From the NCBI GenBank assembly GCA_030998015.1, contig JARWMV010000126.1, positions 1 to 42,101 of the forward strand: a stretch of 42,101 bases of DNA. The letters run 5' to 3'. The position numbers and the translations under genes were made by a program. Source of the stretch: Ceratorhiza oryzae-sativae. Its lineage: Eukaryota; Basidiomycota; Agaricomycetes; Cantharellales; Ceratobasidiaceae. Below are positions 8,826 to 17,897 of this stretch, one piece after another. The stretch's first letter is position 1. Each line of letters starts with the position of its first letter. Below the pieces are notes generated by a model. That model was not told the DNA's origin and made no database searches. It saw only the letters and a program-made list of their open reading frames with translations.

Positions 8826-8881
8826 CCAAAACCACCCCCAAACAATGCAGCGTAGCTGCACATGTTTGGGGGTGTTTTTGG
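8826..8881 (+). repeat. Family D extended hairpin
   Basis: CCAAAACCACCCCCAAACA ... TGTTTGGGGGTGTTTTTGG, preceded by the GGCCCGTAGGGCGTGCC arm. Confidence 0.9.
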
Positions 8882-9173
8882 AAACATATTTTAGGGTTAG
8901 CTCCCACCAAAGGGAGTTTGTTTAATTGTATGATAAATTTGAACGCCGTGCATAAGTTTGGCAATAAGAGGAGCCATTGGCAAATCGACAAGATTTTAAA
9001 TGGTGTCACAGAATCGGAGGCCACGACTGTTTAATTAAAACACAGACATCTGCTACGATTAATTTATTTGTATAGGTGTTGAATTTTGCCCCATGCCATC
9101 AACATAAGGTCTGCGAGTTAAAATATGCGGATTGAAAGTCTGGTTAATGGCGGTCTGTTAAGGCCGTGTGTAA

Positions 9174-9214
9174 TACTCCGCCTCCTGGATCTCTAGAGAT
9201 CCAGGGAGCGGAGT
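9174..9214. repeat. Family F palindrome, copy F4
   Basis: ACTCCGCCTCCTGGATCTCT and complement, flanked TAAT / ATAA. Confidence 0.9.
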
Positions 9215-9444
9215 ATAAAACACTATTCACTGTATGCTTGAAATCTTTAGCAGCTATCAAGGATAGCTTTGCTTGCTTCTAGCTTTGCTAGGGTCAGTAA
9301 ATATTAACTTAATACTCATAAGGAGTGATAATTTAAAGTTAGTAAAAAGATAACTAGCAGGAATAAAAATTCCCCAACGACTACACGTGAAATAAAAAGA
9401 TATAGTCTAACGACTCGAAATTAAATGAATATTTATAAAAGAAG

Positions 9445-9465
9445 CATTAAGTCATAAGATCGATA
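9445..9465 (+). promoter_or_regulatory. 17-nt motif shared with the atp6 leader
   Basis: AAGTCATAAGATCGATA about 20 nt before the GIY-YIG start codon; the same 17-mer occurs about 20 nt before atp6 (22537-22553). Possible promoter or RNA-processing site, inferred only from recurrence before start codons. Confidence 0.3.
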
Positions 9466-9478
9466 CCAAAAAATTAAA

Positions 9479-10456
9479 ATGAAAACAATATTTACCACAA
9501 AATTGTTATCTAGACCCTGCTTGGCAACTGCGCTTTTAGCGCACGTCAGGGCAGGGACATTTATCAAAAACAATGTTTCATCTTCTGGGTTTATATTTAC
9601 TCGAAATTTGTCTAGAGGTTTCCCAAAGTTTAATTTAAATCCTGTTTTAAGTTTTAACAATCCTAAAGAACAAAAAGAATCAATTTTTCAAATATGTAAA
9701 GATAGATCTTTTGTTTATAGATGGGTTAATAAAAATAATGGAAAGGATTACTTAGGGAGCACATCAAATGCCAAAAGTAGATTATCTCAATATTTTGATT
9801 TAAAAACCCTAAGCATTTTCAATATGCCAATTTATAAAGCTATATTGAAATATGGACATTCTGATTTTATCTTTGAAGTTGTTGAGTTTTGCGAGCCTGA
9901 GAATGCTATTCAAAGGGAGCAATATTATTTAGACCAATTTGATTTTGATTACAATGTATTAGAGAAAGCTAATTCCCTTTATGGGTTTAAACACTCAGAA
10001 GAAACATTAGAAAAAATGAAAGGTCGACAAAACGCGTTAGGATTTAACCACAGTTTAGAAACTCTAGAGAAATTGAGAGATGCTCAAACTGGTAAAACCC
10101 ATTCAACAGAAGTTTTAGATAAAATGAGAGAACAATGGGCAATTAGAAAATTAGAAGTAAATTCATCAGTTGAAGATAACAGCAATTTGTTAAATTCTAG
10201 AAAAAAAATTAAGGGTACATTGATAATTGCTACAAATGTAGAAAATAACTTATTTACTGAATACTTGTCTATCACTGAAGCAGCGAAAGCTTTGAATGTC
10301 ACTCGAACTACTTTACGAACTTACCCCTGCCTGGGTAACTGCGCTTTAGCGCACGTCTTGGCAGGGGTAATTAAAAATAAGAAGGAACTTGTTTTATTTA
10401 AACAAGTTGGTAGCGAAACAGTCAAAAGTAGATATTTAGTAACAGTGAAAGAATAA
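9479..10456 (+). CDS. GIY-YIG homing endonuclease with NUMOD3 and NUMOD1 modules
   Basis: 325 residues. A GIY-YIG nuclease domain sits at about 75-165: FVYRWVNKNNGKDYLGS carries the two short motifs in the variant form VYRW / YLG, followed by the conserved Arg region (AKSRLSQYF) and REQYYLDQFDFDYNVL with the Glu/Asn positions. Then come three NUMOD3-like DNA-binding repeats (GFKHSEETLEKMKGRQ, GFNHSLETLEKLRDAQ, KTHSTEVLDKMREQW), and a NUMOD1 module (EYLSITEAAKALNVTRTTLR) near the C-terminus. Two family C hairpins are inserted in frame and translated: RPCLATALLAHVRAG near residue 13 and YPCLGNCALAHVLAG within NUMOD1. The second lies in a DNA-binding module, so activity is doubtful even though the frame is open. 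Confidence 0.88.
   Translation: MKTIFTTKLLSRPCLATALLAHVRAGTFIKNNVSSSGFIFTRNLSRGFPKFNLNPVLSFNNPKEQKESIFQICKDRSFVYRWVNKNNGKDYLGSTSNAKSRLSQYFDLKTLSIFNMPIYKAILKYGHSDFIFEVVEFCEPENAIQREQYYLDQFDFDYNVLEKANSLYGFKHSEETLEKMKGRQNALGFNHSLETLEKLRDAQTGKTHSTEVLDKMREQWAIRKLEVNSSVEDNSNLLNSRKKIKGTLIIATNVENNLFTEYLSITEAAKALNVTRTTLRTYPCLGNCALAHVLAGVIKNKKELVLFKQVGSETVKSRYLVTVKE
9515..9556 (-). repeat. Family C hairpin, copy C3 (translated)
   Basis: Diverged family C copy in the 5' part of the GIY-YIG ORF, read in frame without stop codons. Confidence 0.8.
10324..10367 (-). repeat. Family C hairpin, copy C4 (translated)
   Basis: Flanked by TA on both sides (TTA / GTAAT) and read in frame within NUMOD1. CCTGGGTAAC replaces the usual CCTAGGCAAC. 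Confidence 0.9.
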
Positions 10457-10559
10457 CAAGCAGAATTTTAAATATTCATTTGATTAGAACAATATTACTA
10501 TGTACCCCTCCCAATGGTACTATCCACAGTAATTTGAGTCAATGCTTAACTATAAGGAT

Positions 10560-11517
10560 TAGTTTCTAATATTACTACCATATTAGGGTCCTTTTTAAAT
10601 TTAACTATATGCTGGAACATCTTTTTAATAAGTTGTTTTGCTTTGGTTTTATATTAATCTTAGCTTAATATGCTAAAATAATATTTAAACTACGATAGTC
10701 GTGCAATTTTAAGCACGGCAAATACAATTTAGAACGTACAAAAGTAATCCATCAAAATATTTTCATGAACACACTTATTTTTAAAGACAATCAGCAGGGA
10801 ATTACTAGAGATATCAACCAAAAAGAGTACTTGTCATGGTTGGGCGGATTTTTCGAGGGAGAGGGTTCTGCTTCAGTATCAATTAGCATAAGTTCAACTT
10901 TCAAATTCGGAGTTCAATTACAACCTACTTTCAACGTATCACAACATGAAAACGGGTTACCTATTTTACAATCTTTTAAAGATTTATTTGATTCAGGCTA
11001 TTTAGTTAAAAAATCTGGATCTGATCTAGTTTGGGTTTATACTCTTAAAGGGTATAAAAACATGATAGAAAAAGTTATACCCTTCATTGAAACATACGTT
11101 AGCCCTTTTAGCTGTAAAAGACATGAGTATGCAGTGTTTAAAGAAATAACTCTTAGACTGAATTCTCAAGAGCACTTAACGCAAGAGGGTTTAATTAAAT
11201 TAGTAGAATTGGCGTACACATACCAAGGAAAAGGTAAGTTTAGAAAAAGAACTCTGAATGAGATTATTGACATCATTAAAGATAAAGAAAGCTTCTTCCA
11301 AAAAGAATCTGCAACTTCACGAGAAGTGTAGGTTAGTATCCAAGTTCCCTCAGAGACTGAACGTTAAACAAAAACTATATTTCATTAATTTCTTACTCTT
11401 AGAATATATAATAATTCATTTCATATATTATATAATTATAACCCCTTCTTGGGGTAAACAAATTAATTTGTTTTTGAAGATATAGTCCAAATATTTATAA
11501 CATTATAAATATAAAAG
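10560..11517 (+). other. Group I intron in rnl at about E. coli L1923
   Basis: P ACTATATGCTGGAAC (about 10604), Q GACAATCAGCAGGG (10787-10800), R CCTCAGAGACTGAACG (11348-11363), S AAGATATAGTCC (11477-11488). The HEG lies between Q and R and its 5' codons overlap Q. Followed by exon CCTAAGGTAGCG. Confidence 0.85.
10765..11331 (+). CDS. Single-motif LAGLIDADG homing endonuclease (rnl L1923 intron)
   Basis: 188 residues with one LAGLIDADG motif, WLGGFFEGEGSASVSI (about residues 28-43), then FKDLFDSGYLVKKSGSD, VIPFIETYVSPFSCKRHEY and LNSQEHLTQEGLIKL. That is one LAGLIDADG_1 half, so the active enzyme would be a homodimer cutting a pseudo-palindromic site. The N-terminal 15 residues are encoded by the intron core (Q element). 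No palindromic insert disturbs it; it looks functional. Confidence 0.88.
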   Translation: MNTLIFKDNQQGITRDINQKEYLSWLGGFFEGEGSASVSISISSTFKFGVQLQPTFNVSQHENGLPILQSFKDLFDSGYLVKKSGSDLVWVYTLKGYKNMIEKVIPFIETYVSPFSCKRHEYAVFKEITLRLNSQEHLTQEGLIKLVELAYTYQGKGKFRKRTLNEIIDIIKDKESFFQKESATSREV

Positions 11518-11565
11518 CCTAAGGTAGCGAAATTTATTGTCCGTTAAATGCGGTCCCGCATGAAT

Positions 11566-13023
11566 AATAGACCCCAAAGTTATGTTATTCTAAAATTATC
11601 CTATATGTTGGAACCACTTTAAATGTAAATACTAATTTCTATAGTCAAAATTTTACATTGTTCTAGTCAGGAGAAAGTAAACCAACAGCAGCAGTTGTTA
11701 AAAATATAATATTTCGTATAAAAGTAATAATCATTGGTGTTTTTACAAACCATGATTATTCATTTTCGTGTTTATCACGACCCGCCAAGATTTGTTTCTT
11801 GTTCTTTTTATTACACATCCACGCCAATGGTTCGTTGGCGTGTTATCCTTAGATATTTTGTAAATGCTTAAGCATTTTTAATTAACATACAATATTATGA
11901 AAACAATAATTATTAACAATAAAACTTTTAAACTGTCTTTAGATTATATTCTGGGGTTGTTCGAGGGCGATGGTTCGTTTATAATTCAACTTAAACCCAA
12001 TTCTTCGCACAAATCAGGTAATCAGGTAATCTTGAAGTTTATAATTCACCAGCACGTAGTAGACGTGGATTTATTAGAGGCAATTTCAGTTTACTTGGGT
12101 TACGGGAAAGTAGAAGTGGGGAAAAGAACTGGAAGCCCTGAAACATGGGTTTACCGGTTTAATATATCGCGACAAGCGGATATTTTAAATTTCTGCTCTT
12201 CAGTTTTACTTTCTCAACACATGGTTCTGAAAAAAAGACAAAATGATTTAAATCTATTTATTAAGGCTTGTTCATTAGTATCGGAAAAAAGCCATTTAGA
12301 GTCTCAGGGTCAATTGGAAATTAGTAAATTAGCTTCCATGTTGGCAAGTAAGCTATCTGTTGAAGATAAGTCAAAGCTCCCTGAAATAAGTTCTTCATTA
12401 AGTAATGAAAGAATTCTCGGTTTTGTCGATGCTGAGGGCAATTTTTCTTACTCTTTCAGATATAGTGACTCTAATCCTAACTACGTAGGAGTGAATTTCA
12501 ATTTCAATGTAACCCAAGAAAAATCTGAATTAAAATTCCTAGAAAGTCTAATTGGTTTTTTTGGTTGCGGCAATGTGTTTGTTGATAAAGAAGGTATTGG
12601 TCGATTTGTAGTTAACAACAAAAAAGATTTACTAGAAAAAATTCTCCCGTTTTTTGAAGTTAACGAGTTACAAACTATAAAACAAGTTTCCTTCTTGAAT
12701 TTTAAGAAAGCCTTAAACATTTGTTTAAACAATAAACCTTTGCAGCAAATTCATATTGCTGAATTGAAATCTTTGAAATCAAATATGACTAATAATCGAA
12801 TTTAAATTAAACACCAATCAATCCCCTCCCCTTAGTAGCCGAATCCACCTAAAGTTGATTACGGAAATTATTTTAAAGACCTTTTATCGCGCCAATGGTC
12901 TACCAGGCGCGGACAAGTTTTAACTGTTGCTTAGAGACTATACGGATAAAATTTTCTTCTTAGATGAAAATAAGATATAGTCCAATATTAGTTTAAATAT
13001 AATTAATTAGACTAATCATTTTT
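11566..13023 (+). other. Group I intron in rnl near E. coli L1951
   Basis: P CTATATGTTGGAACC (about 11600), R GCTTAGAGACTATACGG (12929-12945), S AAGATATAGTCC (12972-12983). The HEG lies before R. Exon GGTAACGATGG follows. Free of palindromic elements. Confidence 0.8.
11897..12805 (+). CDS. Two-domain LAGLIDADG homing endonuclease (rnl L1951 intron)
   Basis: 302 residues. Motif 1 is ILGLFEGDGSFIIQ (about residues 18-31), motif 2 is ILGFVDAEGNFSYSF (about 173-187). Each half ends in the usual helix pair (SEKSHLESQGQLEI; FLNFKKALNICLNN), and the protein ends KSNMTNNRI. It starts at ATG 11897 after an AT-rich stretch, outside the core. Both acidic catalytic positions are present (D/E), no insert interrupts it, and it is likely active. 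Confidence 0.9.
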   Translation: MKTIIINNKTFKLSLDYILGLFEGDGSFIIQLKPNSSHKSGNQVILKFIIHQHVVDVDLLEAISVYLGYGKVEVGKRTGSPETWVYRFNISRQADILNFCSSVLLSQHMVLKKRQNDLNLFIKACSLVSEKSHLESQGQLEISKLASMLASKLSVEDKSKLPEISSSLSNERILGFVDAEGNFSYSFRYSDSNPNYVGVNFNFNVTQEKSELKFLESLIGFFGCGNVFVDKEGIGRFVVNNKKDLLEKILPFFEVNELQTIKQVSFLNFKKALNICLNNKPLQQIHIAELKSLKSNMTNNRI

Positions 13024-13881
13024 GGTAACGATGGTCTCACTGTCTCTACAAGCATCTCAGTGAAATTGAACTAGCCGTGCAGATGCGGCTTACCTCCGGG
13101 TGGACGGGAAGAGTATAACGCGACTAGCAAAGCTTATTGTAATAATGTGGTGAAAACCCACCAGGTAATCCATTACCTGAGCCTAAACAGCATGCTACCG
13201 AAGTAATTTTGTAGCGTGAAGCCTGTGAATTCTCTAATAAAAATAACTCTTTAGAGTGGCTAGGTGCCTAAGGGCAAGTTAATTGAATCCATGTTTGAAG
13301 CGTGCAACAAGTTGTAGAAAGTTTTTCCCGTGACTTTCTTAATGGGTCTTAATACTGTGCACGTATAGTGGGGCCCTAAGGGTATTATAAAAGTATTACA
13401 ATAGGAACTAGGTAAGCCCAATGGTAACCACAATCTCCGAAGGGGAAGTGGAGGTTTTATTGTGAAATAGAATAACTACCAGTGGGTAAAGGATGTTCAA
13501 AAAAGCGAATGCTTTACTGTAATGGTAAAGATAGGTCGGATAAATAGTTTTAGGCAACTAAGCTAAATCTAATGGCTGTTTCGAAAGAAAGCAGACTTTG
13601 AACTGATACTCGATAAAAGTAACACAAGTTGTTCCTTTGGAATTTGTGTTTTACTTATTTTTTCTTTTTCTATTTAAACTACAAGGACAAGTTATTTGAG
13701 TAGAGTTACCCGTAGCAGCTACAAGCAAGTCCATTGAGGAATTGGATCGGGTCGCAGAAGGCTGATCCCCTTACCTGCGATAGAGACTTGAAATTTTAAC
13801 TTGAGTTTAAATTACTAAAAATTATAATTATAGCCGGTTACACTTTTTATTTTATTCCTCTTTATTTTTGTTTTCACCTTA

Positions 13882-14943
13882 TTGCTGGATAGCTTAAGTG
13901 AACACAACTTATTCTTTGACAATTCTTTTTATTACCCCTGCCAAGACGTGCACTTTAGTGCAGATCTAATGGCAGGGTTATATTTAGCTTCTAGTTCTCC
14001 TGTAATGGCTAAAGAACCGACAAACAGAGACATGGCTAAAGGTGATCCAGAATTGGAATTAAAACCTATGTGGGTTACTGGTATAACGGATGGTGAAGGC
14101 CATTTTTCAGCCAGTGTTACCCAAGGTGCCAATAAGCCCAAAATAGCTCTAACATTTAAAATAGATCAAAAGGAAGATTCTGCTGGAATACTTTATGACC
14201 TGGCTCGATATTTCAATTGTGGTAGAGTAGTTGCCGATAACAGAGGATTTAAAAGCTATAGAGTTACGAAATTGGTGGATATTTTAGATGTTGTAATACC
14301 TCATTTTGACAAATATCCCTTGGTTACTTCAAAACAATTAAATTTTCAATCATTTAAAGAAATTGCTTTAATTCTAAATAGCAATCCGGCAATCTCAGAC
14401 ATTGATAGAATTCGAATTGAGGAATTAATTGGTAACATGAATTCTCGTAGAAGTTTTATAGAGAAATGGACTTATCTTTCCGAATCCACAATATCTGCTT
14501 TAGAACCGAACTGGGTGCAAGCATTTATAGACGGCGAGGGGTCATTCCAATTCGGTATTGCTGATAGAATCAGTAGAGGATCTTCTTATGTCGCAACAAC
14601 TCCTACTCTAGAAATAGCTCAAAACACGCATGATGTTAAAGTATTGGATCTTATTAAACAATACTTTGAAGGTGGTTATATAAAACCAAAATTTAATATC
14701 TCTAGTGTGGAAGAAGCTCAATCAGTCAGAGGTGTTTCAAGATTTGTTTTGAGGGATAGTGCTAGAATAATCCAATTTGTAGATCAATTTCCCATGCTTA
14801 CCAGAAAGCATGAGGATTATCTAAAATGGAAAAATTTGGTGTCTCTTAAGGAATCTAGGGCTTTTGACTCTACAGAAGGAAGAGCTTTAATGGAATCCAT
14901 TAAGGCTTCTATGAACAGGGGTAAATATAATAAATCTGAATAA
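13882..14943 (+). CDS. Two-domain LAGLIDADG endonuclease encoded in a group II intron
   Basis: 353 residues. Motif 1 is WVTGITDGEGHFSASV (about 70-85), motif 2 is WVQAFIDGEGSFQFGI (about 213-228). Each is followed by FNCGRVVAD-type and FEGGYIKPKF-type strands and PHFDKYPLVTSKQLNF / QFPMLTRKHEDYLKW. The two-domain monomer fits the LAGLIDADG proteins known from rRNA group II introns. A family C hairpin (13934-13977) is inserted in frame near the N-terminus (YYPCQDVHFSADLMAGL) without a stop, so residues about 18-33 are hairpin-encoded. The core domains look intact; a start at a later ATG such as 14005 would avoid the insert. Confidence 0.9.
   Translation: MLDSLSEHNLFFDNSFYYPCQDVHFSADLMAGLYLASSSPVMAKEPTNRDMAKGDPELELKPMWVTGITDGEGHFSASVTQGANKPKIALTFKIDQKEDSAGILYDLARYFNCGRVVADNRGFKSYRVTKLVDILDVVIPHFDKYPLVTSKQLNFQSFKEIALILNSNPAISDIDRIRIEELIGNMNSRRSFIEKWTYLSESTISALEPNWVQAFIDGEGSFQFGIADRISRGSSYVATTPTLEIAQNTHDVKVLDLIKQYFEGGYIKPKFNISSVEEAQSVRGVSRFVLRDSARIIQFVDQFPMLTRKHEDYLKWKNLVSLKESRAFDSTEGRALMESIKASMNRGKYNKSE
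13934..13977 (+). repeat. Family C hairpin, copy C5 (translated)
   Basis: Flanked TTA / TTA; the inner hairpin is GTGCACTTTAGTGCA. Confidence 0.9.
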
Positions 14944-15052
14944 TAAATGAATAACAAATTGATATCAATTATACAACTAGTTAGTCCCCTCCCGGGTAGA
15001 TAATTATAAATTTTACATATGGTTTATCCAGATTACAGAAAACCGAGTATGT

Positions 15053-15086
15053 GAGCCGTATGCGATGAAAGTCGCACGTACGGTTC
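15053..15086 (+). ncRNA. Group II intron domain V (rnl)
   Basis: 34-nt hairpin starting GAGCCGTATGCG with the GAAA tetraloop-type turn and ending CGTACGGTTC; the catalytic domain of the ribozyme. Confidence 0.93.
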
Positions 15087-15538
15087 GAGCAGTTAAAATT
15101 TTTGCGATAAAATTAGACTGAAACAGACCCTATGCAGCTTTACTGTAGTTAGTTATCACATTCTCATAAACTTTGTGTAGCGTATAAGGTTAATGTTTGT
15201 TTTTAATAAACAAAAAGTCGATAGACACAGTTGAAACACCTTTCTTAGTTTTATGTTAATGTTCACCTAATCTATTTTATTAAGTAAAAGTTTAGTGATT
15301 AGGGATAAATGACTAATTGGCAGTTTGTCTGGGGCGGACGTCTTTAATAGAGTATCAGAGACATCCACAAGGTATGTTTTAAATTGGATGGAGACCAAGA
15401 AAGCCATAGGCGGCATAATAAGGTATAATGACTTAAGCATGCTTAACTGAGAGACCCATAAGTCAATCAGATACGAAAGTAGGGCATAATGATCCGGCGG
15501 TATATTATGGAATAGCCGTCGCACAATAGATAAAAGTT

Positions 15539-16009
15539 ATAAATTTTCAATTATTACTTAGCCATCGTTGAGATATTTAAATTGAACAAGTGTTGCACAA
15601 AAGATAAATAAAACCCCACGGAATCGGCGCTTGCCTTCGCAAGCGCAACGATTCCGTAGGAGTTCTCAGCGCTTAGGTGAGAATTTGTATCAGGCTAAAT
15701 AATTATCATAAATTGAAAAGGCGTGACCACTGGTTTTCTTTATTTGTGATGTCAAATACGGATTAACTGTGCACTTGGCACGGATCAGTGAATAGCCATT
15801 ATATGCGGGGAATTTCTTTTGTGTAGCTAGTATTTATTAATTACTCATAATGCGAATCAATATAAGAAATATCCGCAAGCCCTGACAGGAAGTTTAATTG
15901 TAAAACTACCTTGGGCTTCAGAGACTATACATGGCTCGAATTAATTCACAAAATTAGTTTGAAGATATAGTCCATTTTATATTAACGATCAAAAATCGTT
16001 TCCCTTATG
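15539..16009 (+). other. ORF-less group I intron in rnl at L2449
   Basis: Splits GATAAAAGTT from ACGCTAGGGATAACAGG. R CTTCAGAGACTATACATGG (15916-15934), S AAGATATAGTCC (15962-15973). Only 471 nt, with no ORF. It carries hairpins GGAATCGGCGCTTGCC ... GCAACGATTCC and CTCAGCGCTTAGGTGAG (15618-15682). Confidence 0.85.
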
Positions 16010-16586
16010 ACGCTAGGGATAACAGGCTGATAGTCCGCGAGAGTACATATTGTCCGGACTGTTTGGCACCTCGATGTCGACTCATCCTATCCTCCGGGTG
16101 CACAAGCTTGGAAGGGTTCGGCTGTTCGCCGATTAAAAGGGTACGCGAGTTGGGTTCTTTTTTCCTCTAACGAAGGAAAACAGTTTAATATAATTAATTA
16201 TTTTTTAAAAAAGTGTAAACCCTATAAAAGAAATAGTAATCCAAAATTTATGATAAATAAACTTTTGGAACTAATCTTAGTTACGAGGCTAACTTTTTCT
16301 AAAAGTTTATTTCTGAAGTCTTCTGGAATGTAATTTTTACATTTTTATTTTAGTAGACATGCCTTTGTTACCCAAATCTCTACAGACGACCCTTAGACTC
16401 GACAGAGTCTCCCGGTCCGGGACCACCCGGGCGGAAGGGTTGGGCAGCAGATGATCCAAATTTTCGCACCAGATTCCGATGTTTGGGGAAAGTTTTGAGT
16501 CTTATAATCGCCTGAATCATAAATTGTGTGGCAAATAGGGCATTCAAAATAACAGAACTCGTGTTTTCACTTTATAATTTAAAAAT

Positions 16587-17228
16587 ATGCCAAATTCAAA
16601 TACATTACTACCTGGATCATTGAATTCAGTGTTAATAGGAATCCTGCTTGGGGACGGATACATTTCGAGAACTAGTTCTACTAGAAATAGTAGATTTGAA
16701 ATGAGTTTTGGTCAACATTCACTATCATTTGCTGAAAAAATTGGAGAATTATTTAAAGAATTTATGAGTAATCCGGTTAAAGCAGTAAATTTAAAGTTAA
16801 GAGACAAAACTTATGTGAATTATAGATTAAAAACATCTACTTTGCCTGTATTTAATCAGTATCATGACATGTTTTATAGTTGGAACTCTGAAAAAGGTAA
16901 ATATGTAAAAGTAGTGCCAAAAAATATCTCAGAGGTTATGGACCCCATTGTTCTAGCATACTTGATTATGTCTGACGGAAATTTTGATAAAAACAGAAAC
17001 AGAGTACGTATTTATTCTAATAGTTTCACCAAAGAAGAAGTTCAAACTCTAGCTGATGCTATTAACTCTAAATTAGGAATTTCTGTAGGAGTATTACATG
17101 ATCGGAAAGATCAATGGATTATAACTATTGGAGCTAAACAATTAGATTTATTGAGACAAACAGTGTCAATACATTTTACTCCATGTATGCTATACAGACT
17201 AGGTTTATGCCGCTCCCTGGATCTCTAG
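16587..17228 (+). CDS. LAGLIDADG_2-type homing endonuclease (rnl L2585 intron)
   Basis: 213 residues. Motif 1 LIGILLGDGYIS (about 16-27) and motif 2 VLAYLIMSDGNFDK (about 121-134) are typical of the compact LAGLIDADG_2 family, which also includes the atp6-linked ORFs here. It ends CMLYRLGL, then six extra residues (CRSLDL) that come from a family F palindrome inserted at the natural end. The ancestral stop would have followed RLGL. Probably active. Confidence 0.9.
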   Translation: MPNSNTLLPGSLNSVLIGILLGDGYISRTSSTRNSRFEMSFGQHSLSFAEKIGELFKEFMSNPVKAVNLKLRDKTYVNYRLKTSTLPVFNQYHDMFYSWNSEKGKYVKVVPKNISEVMDPIVLAYLIMSDGNFDKNRNRVRIYSNSFTKEEVQTLADAINSKLGISVGVLHDRKDQWIITIGAKQLDLLRQTVSIHFTPCMLYRLGLCRSLDL

Positions 17229-17246
17229 AGATCCAGGAGGCGGAGT
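17209..17246. repeat. Family F palindrome, copy F5
   Basis: CCGCTCCCTGGATCTCTAGA and complement, overlapping the 3' end of the L2585 HEG and supplying its stop codon TAG. Confidence 0.9.
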
Positions 17247-17897
17247 ATTTCACTTAATCAATTATCAAATTAAATTAGAGCCCCTCCCCAGATTGTTGAA
17301 ATTAAATTATGCGCTCATGGCGCAGGGCAACAACATCAGGGAGAAAACTGGAGAAATTGCAAGGAAAACTTTAAAATAAAGTCAATTTGCAGCCGAGTGC
17401 GATAAGTGAAATTTAAGAGTCATTTGCTTATCCCTATCACAGGTGGGAAGGGTGAATACCCTCCCACCTGTGATAGGGTCGAAGTTCATTTGGCGGCTTA
17501 AAATTATCGTAAAGGTTCAACGACTACCAGGTGAGCATTCACAGCAATAATCCTGGCACGAATTTCCAGCATTAATTAATCTTAAGTTCCTTGGGTTTGA
17601 TTAATGATGACATAGTCTGAACAGTAGTGTGAATTACTGAAGTAGCGATTAAATGTCGCTACGATAACAAAATTGTTAATACGACGTAAAATATTTTATA
17701 AAATATTTGTTCCCTTAATTATTAAAGAAAATCTTACCTCTGTCAGTTGCATTTGCGGAGTTTGCCATATGAGGGACCATACCCCATATAAAAGAGAGGT
17801 TAGTAAAATAACCTTTTAGCAGCACAACATATTTATTTAACCGCTTTGCGGGATTGAGGTTCTGAAACTAGTAGTTTTATCCCTTTAATATTTTAAA

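Larger units (their letters stand above)
7402..8941 (+). other. Group I intron in rnl near E. coli L1787
   Basis: The P/Q region ATCAAACTCCGGGGACACCC (7444-7463) and R region GAGCAACGAGTAGACGG (7608-7624) are nearly identical to those of the rns introns at 33533 and 37941: one intron lineage at three rRNA sites. The HEG follows the core and its frame runs back through it. A family D hairpin lies near the 3' end (8826-8881). Confidence 0.85.
9155..10544 (+). other. Group I intron in rnl near E. coli L1909
   Basis: Exon ...AATGGCGGT is split from CTTAACTATAAGG. Core: Q ATAACTAGCAGG (about 9350), R CAACGACTACACG (9375-9388), S AAGATATAGTCTA (9396-9408). The GIY-YIG ORF follows S. A family F palindrome (9174-9214) sits near the 5' end. 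Confidence 0.8.
13113..15127 (+). other. Group II intron in rnl between E. coli A2062 and C2066
   Basis: Exon ...GACGGGAAGA is joined to CCCTATGCAGC. Domain V is clear at 15053-15086 (GAGCCGTATGCGATGAAAGT ... CGGTTC), followed by a domain VI-like arm with bulged A region to 15127. Domain I sequence (AGCGAATGCTTTACTGTAAT, 13506-13525) resembles the rns S788 group II intron (AGCGAATGCCTTGATGTAAT). The ORF is LAGLIDADG, not reverse transcriptase, as in the small known class of group II introns with LAGLIDADG ORFs. Confidence 0.9.
16157..17675 (+). other. Group I intron in rnl at about L2585
   Basis: Splits GAGTTGGGTT from TTAATACGACGT in the peptidyl-transferase centre. The HEG lies in the 5' half. 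Core downstream: TTGCAGCCGAGTGCG region (17387-17401), R GGTTCAACGACTACC (17514-17528), S GACATAGTCTGAAC (17609-17622). Its 5' segment (16236-16300) is duplicated at 28475-28690 with a family B insertion. Confidence 0.85.

Noticed and set aside
13113..15127. Reverse transcriptase in the group II introns
   Set aside because: The ORFs have LAGLIDADG motifs and no RT motifs (no YADD-type box).
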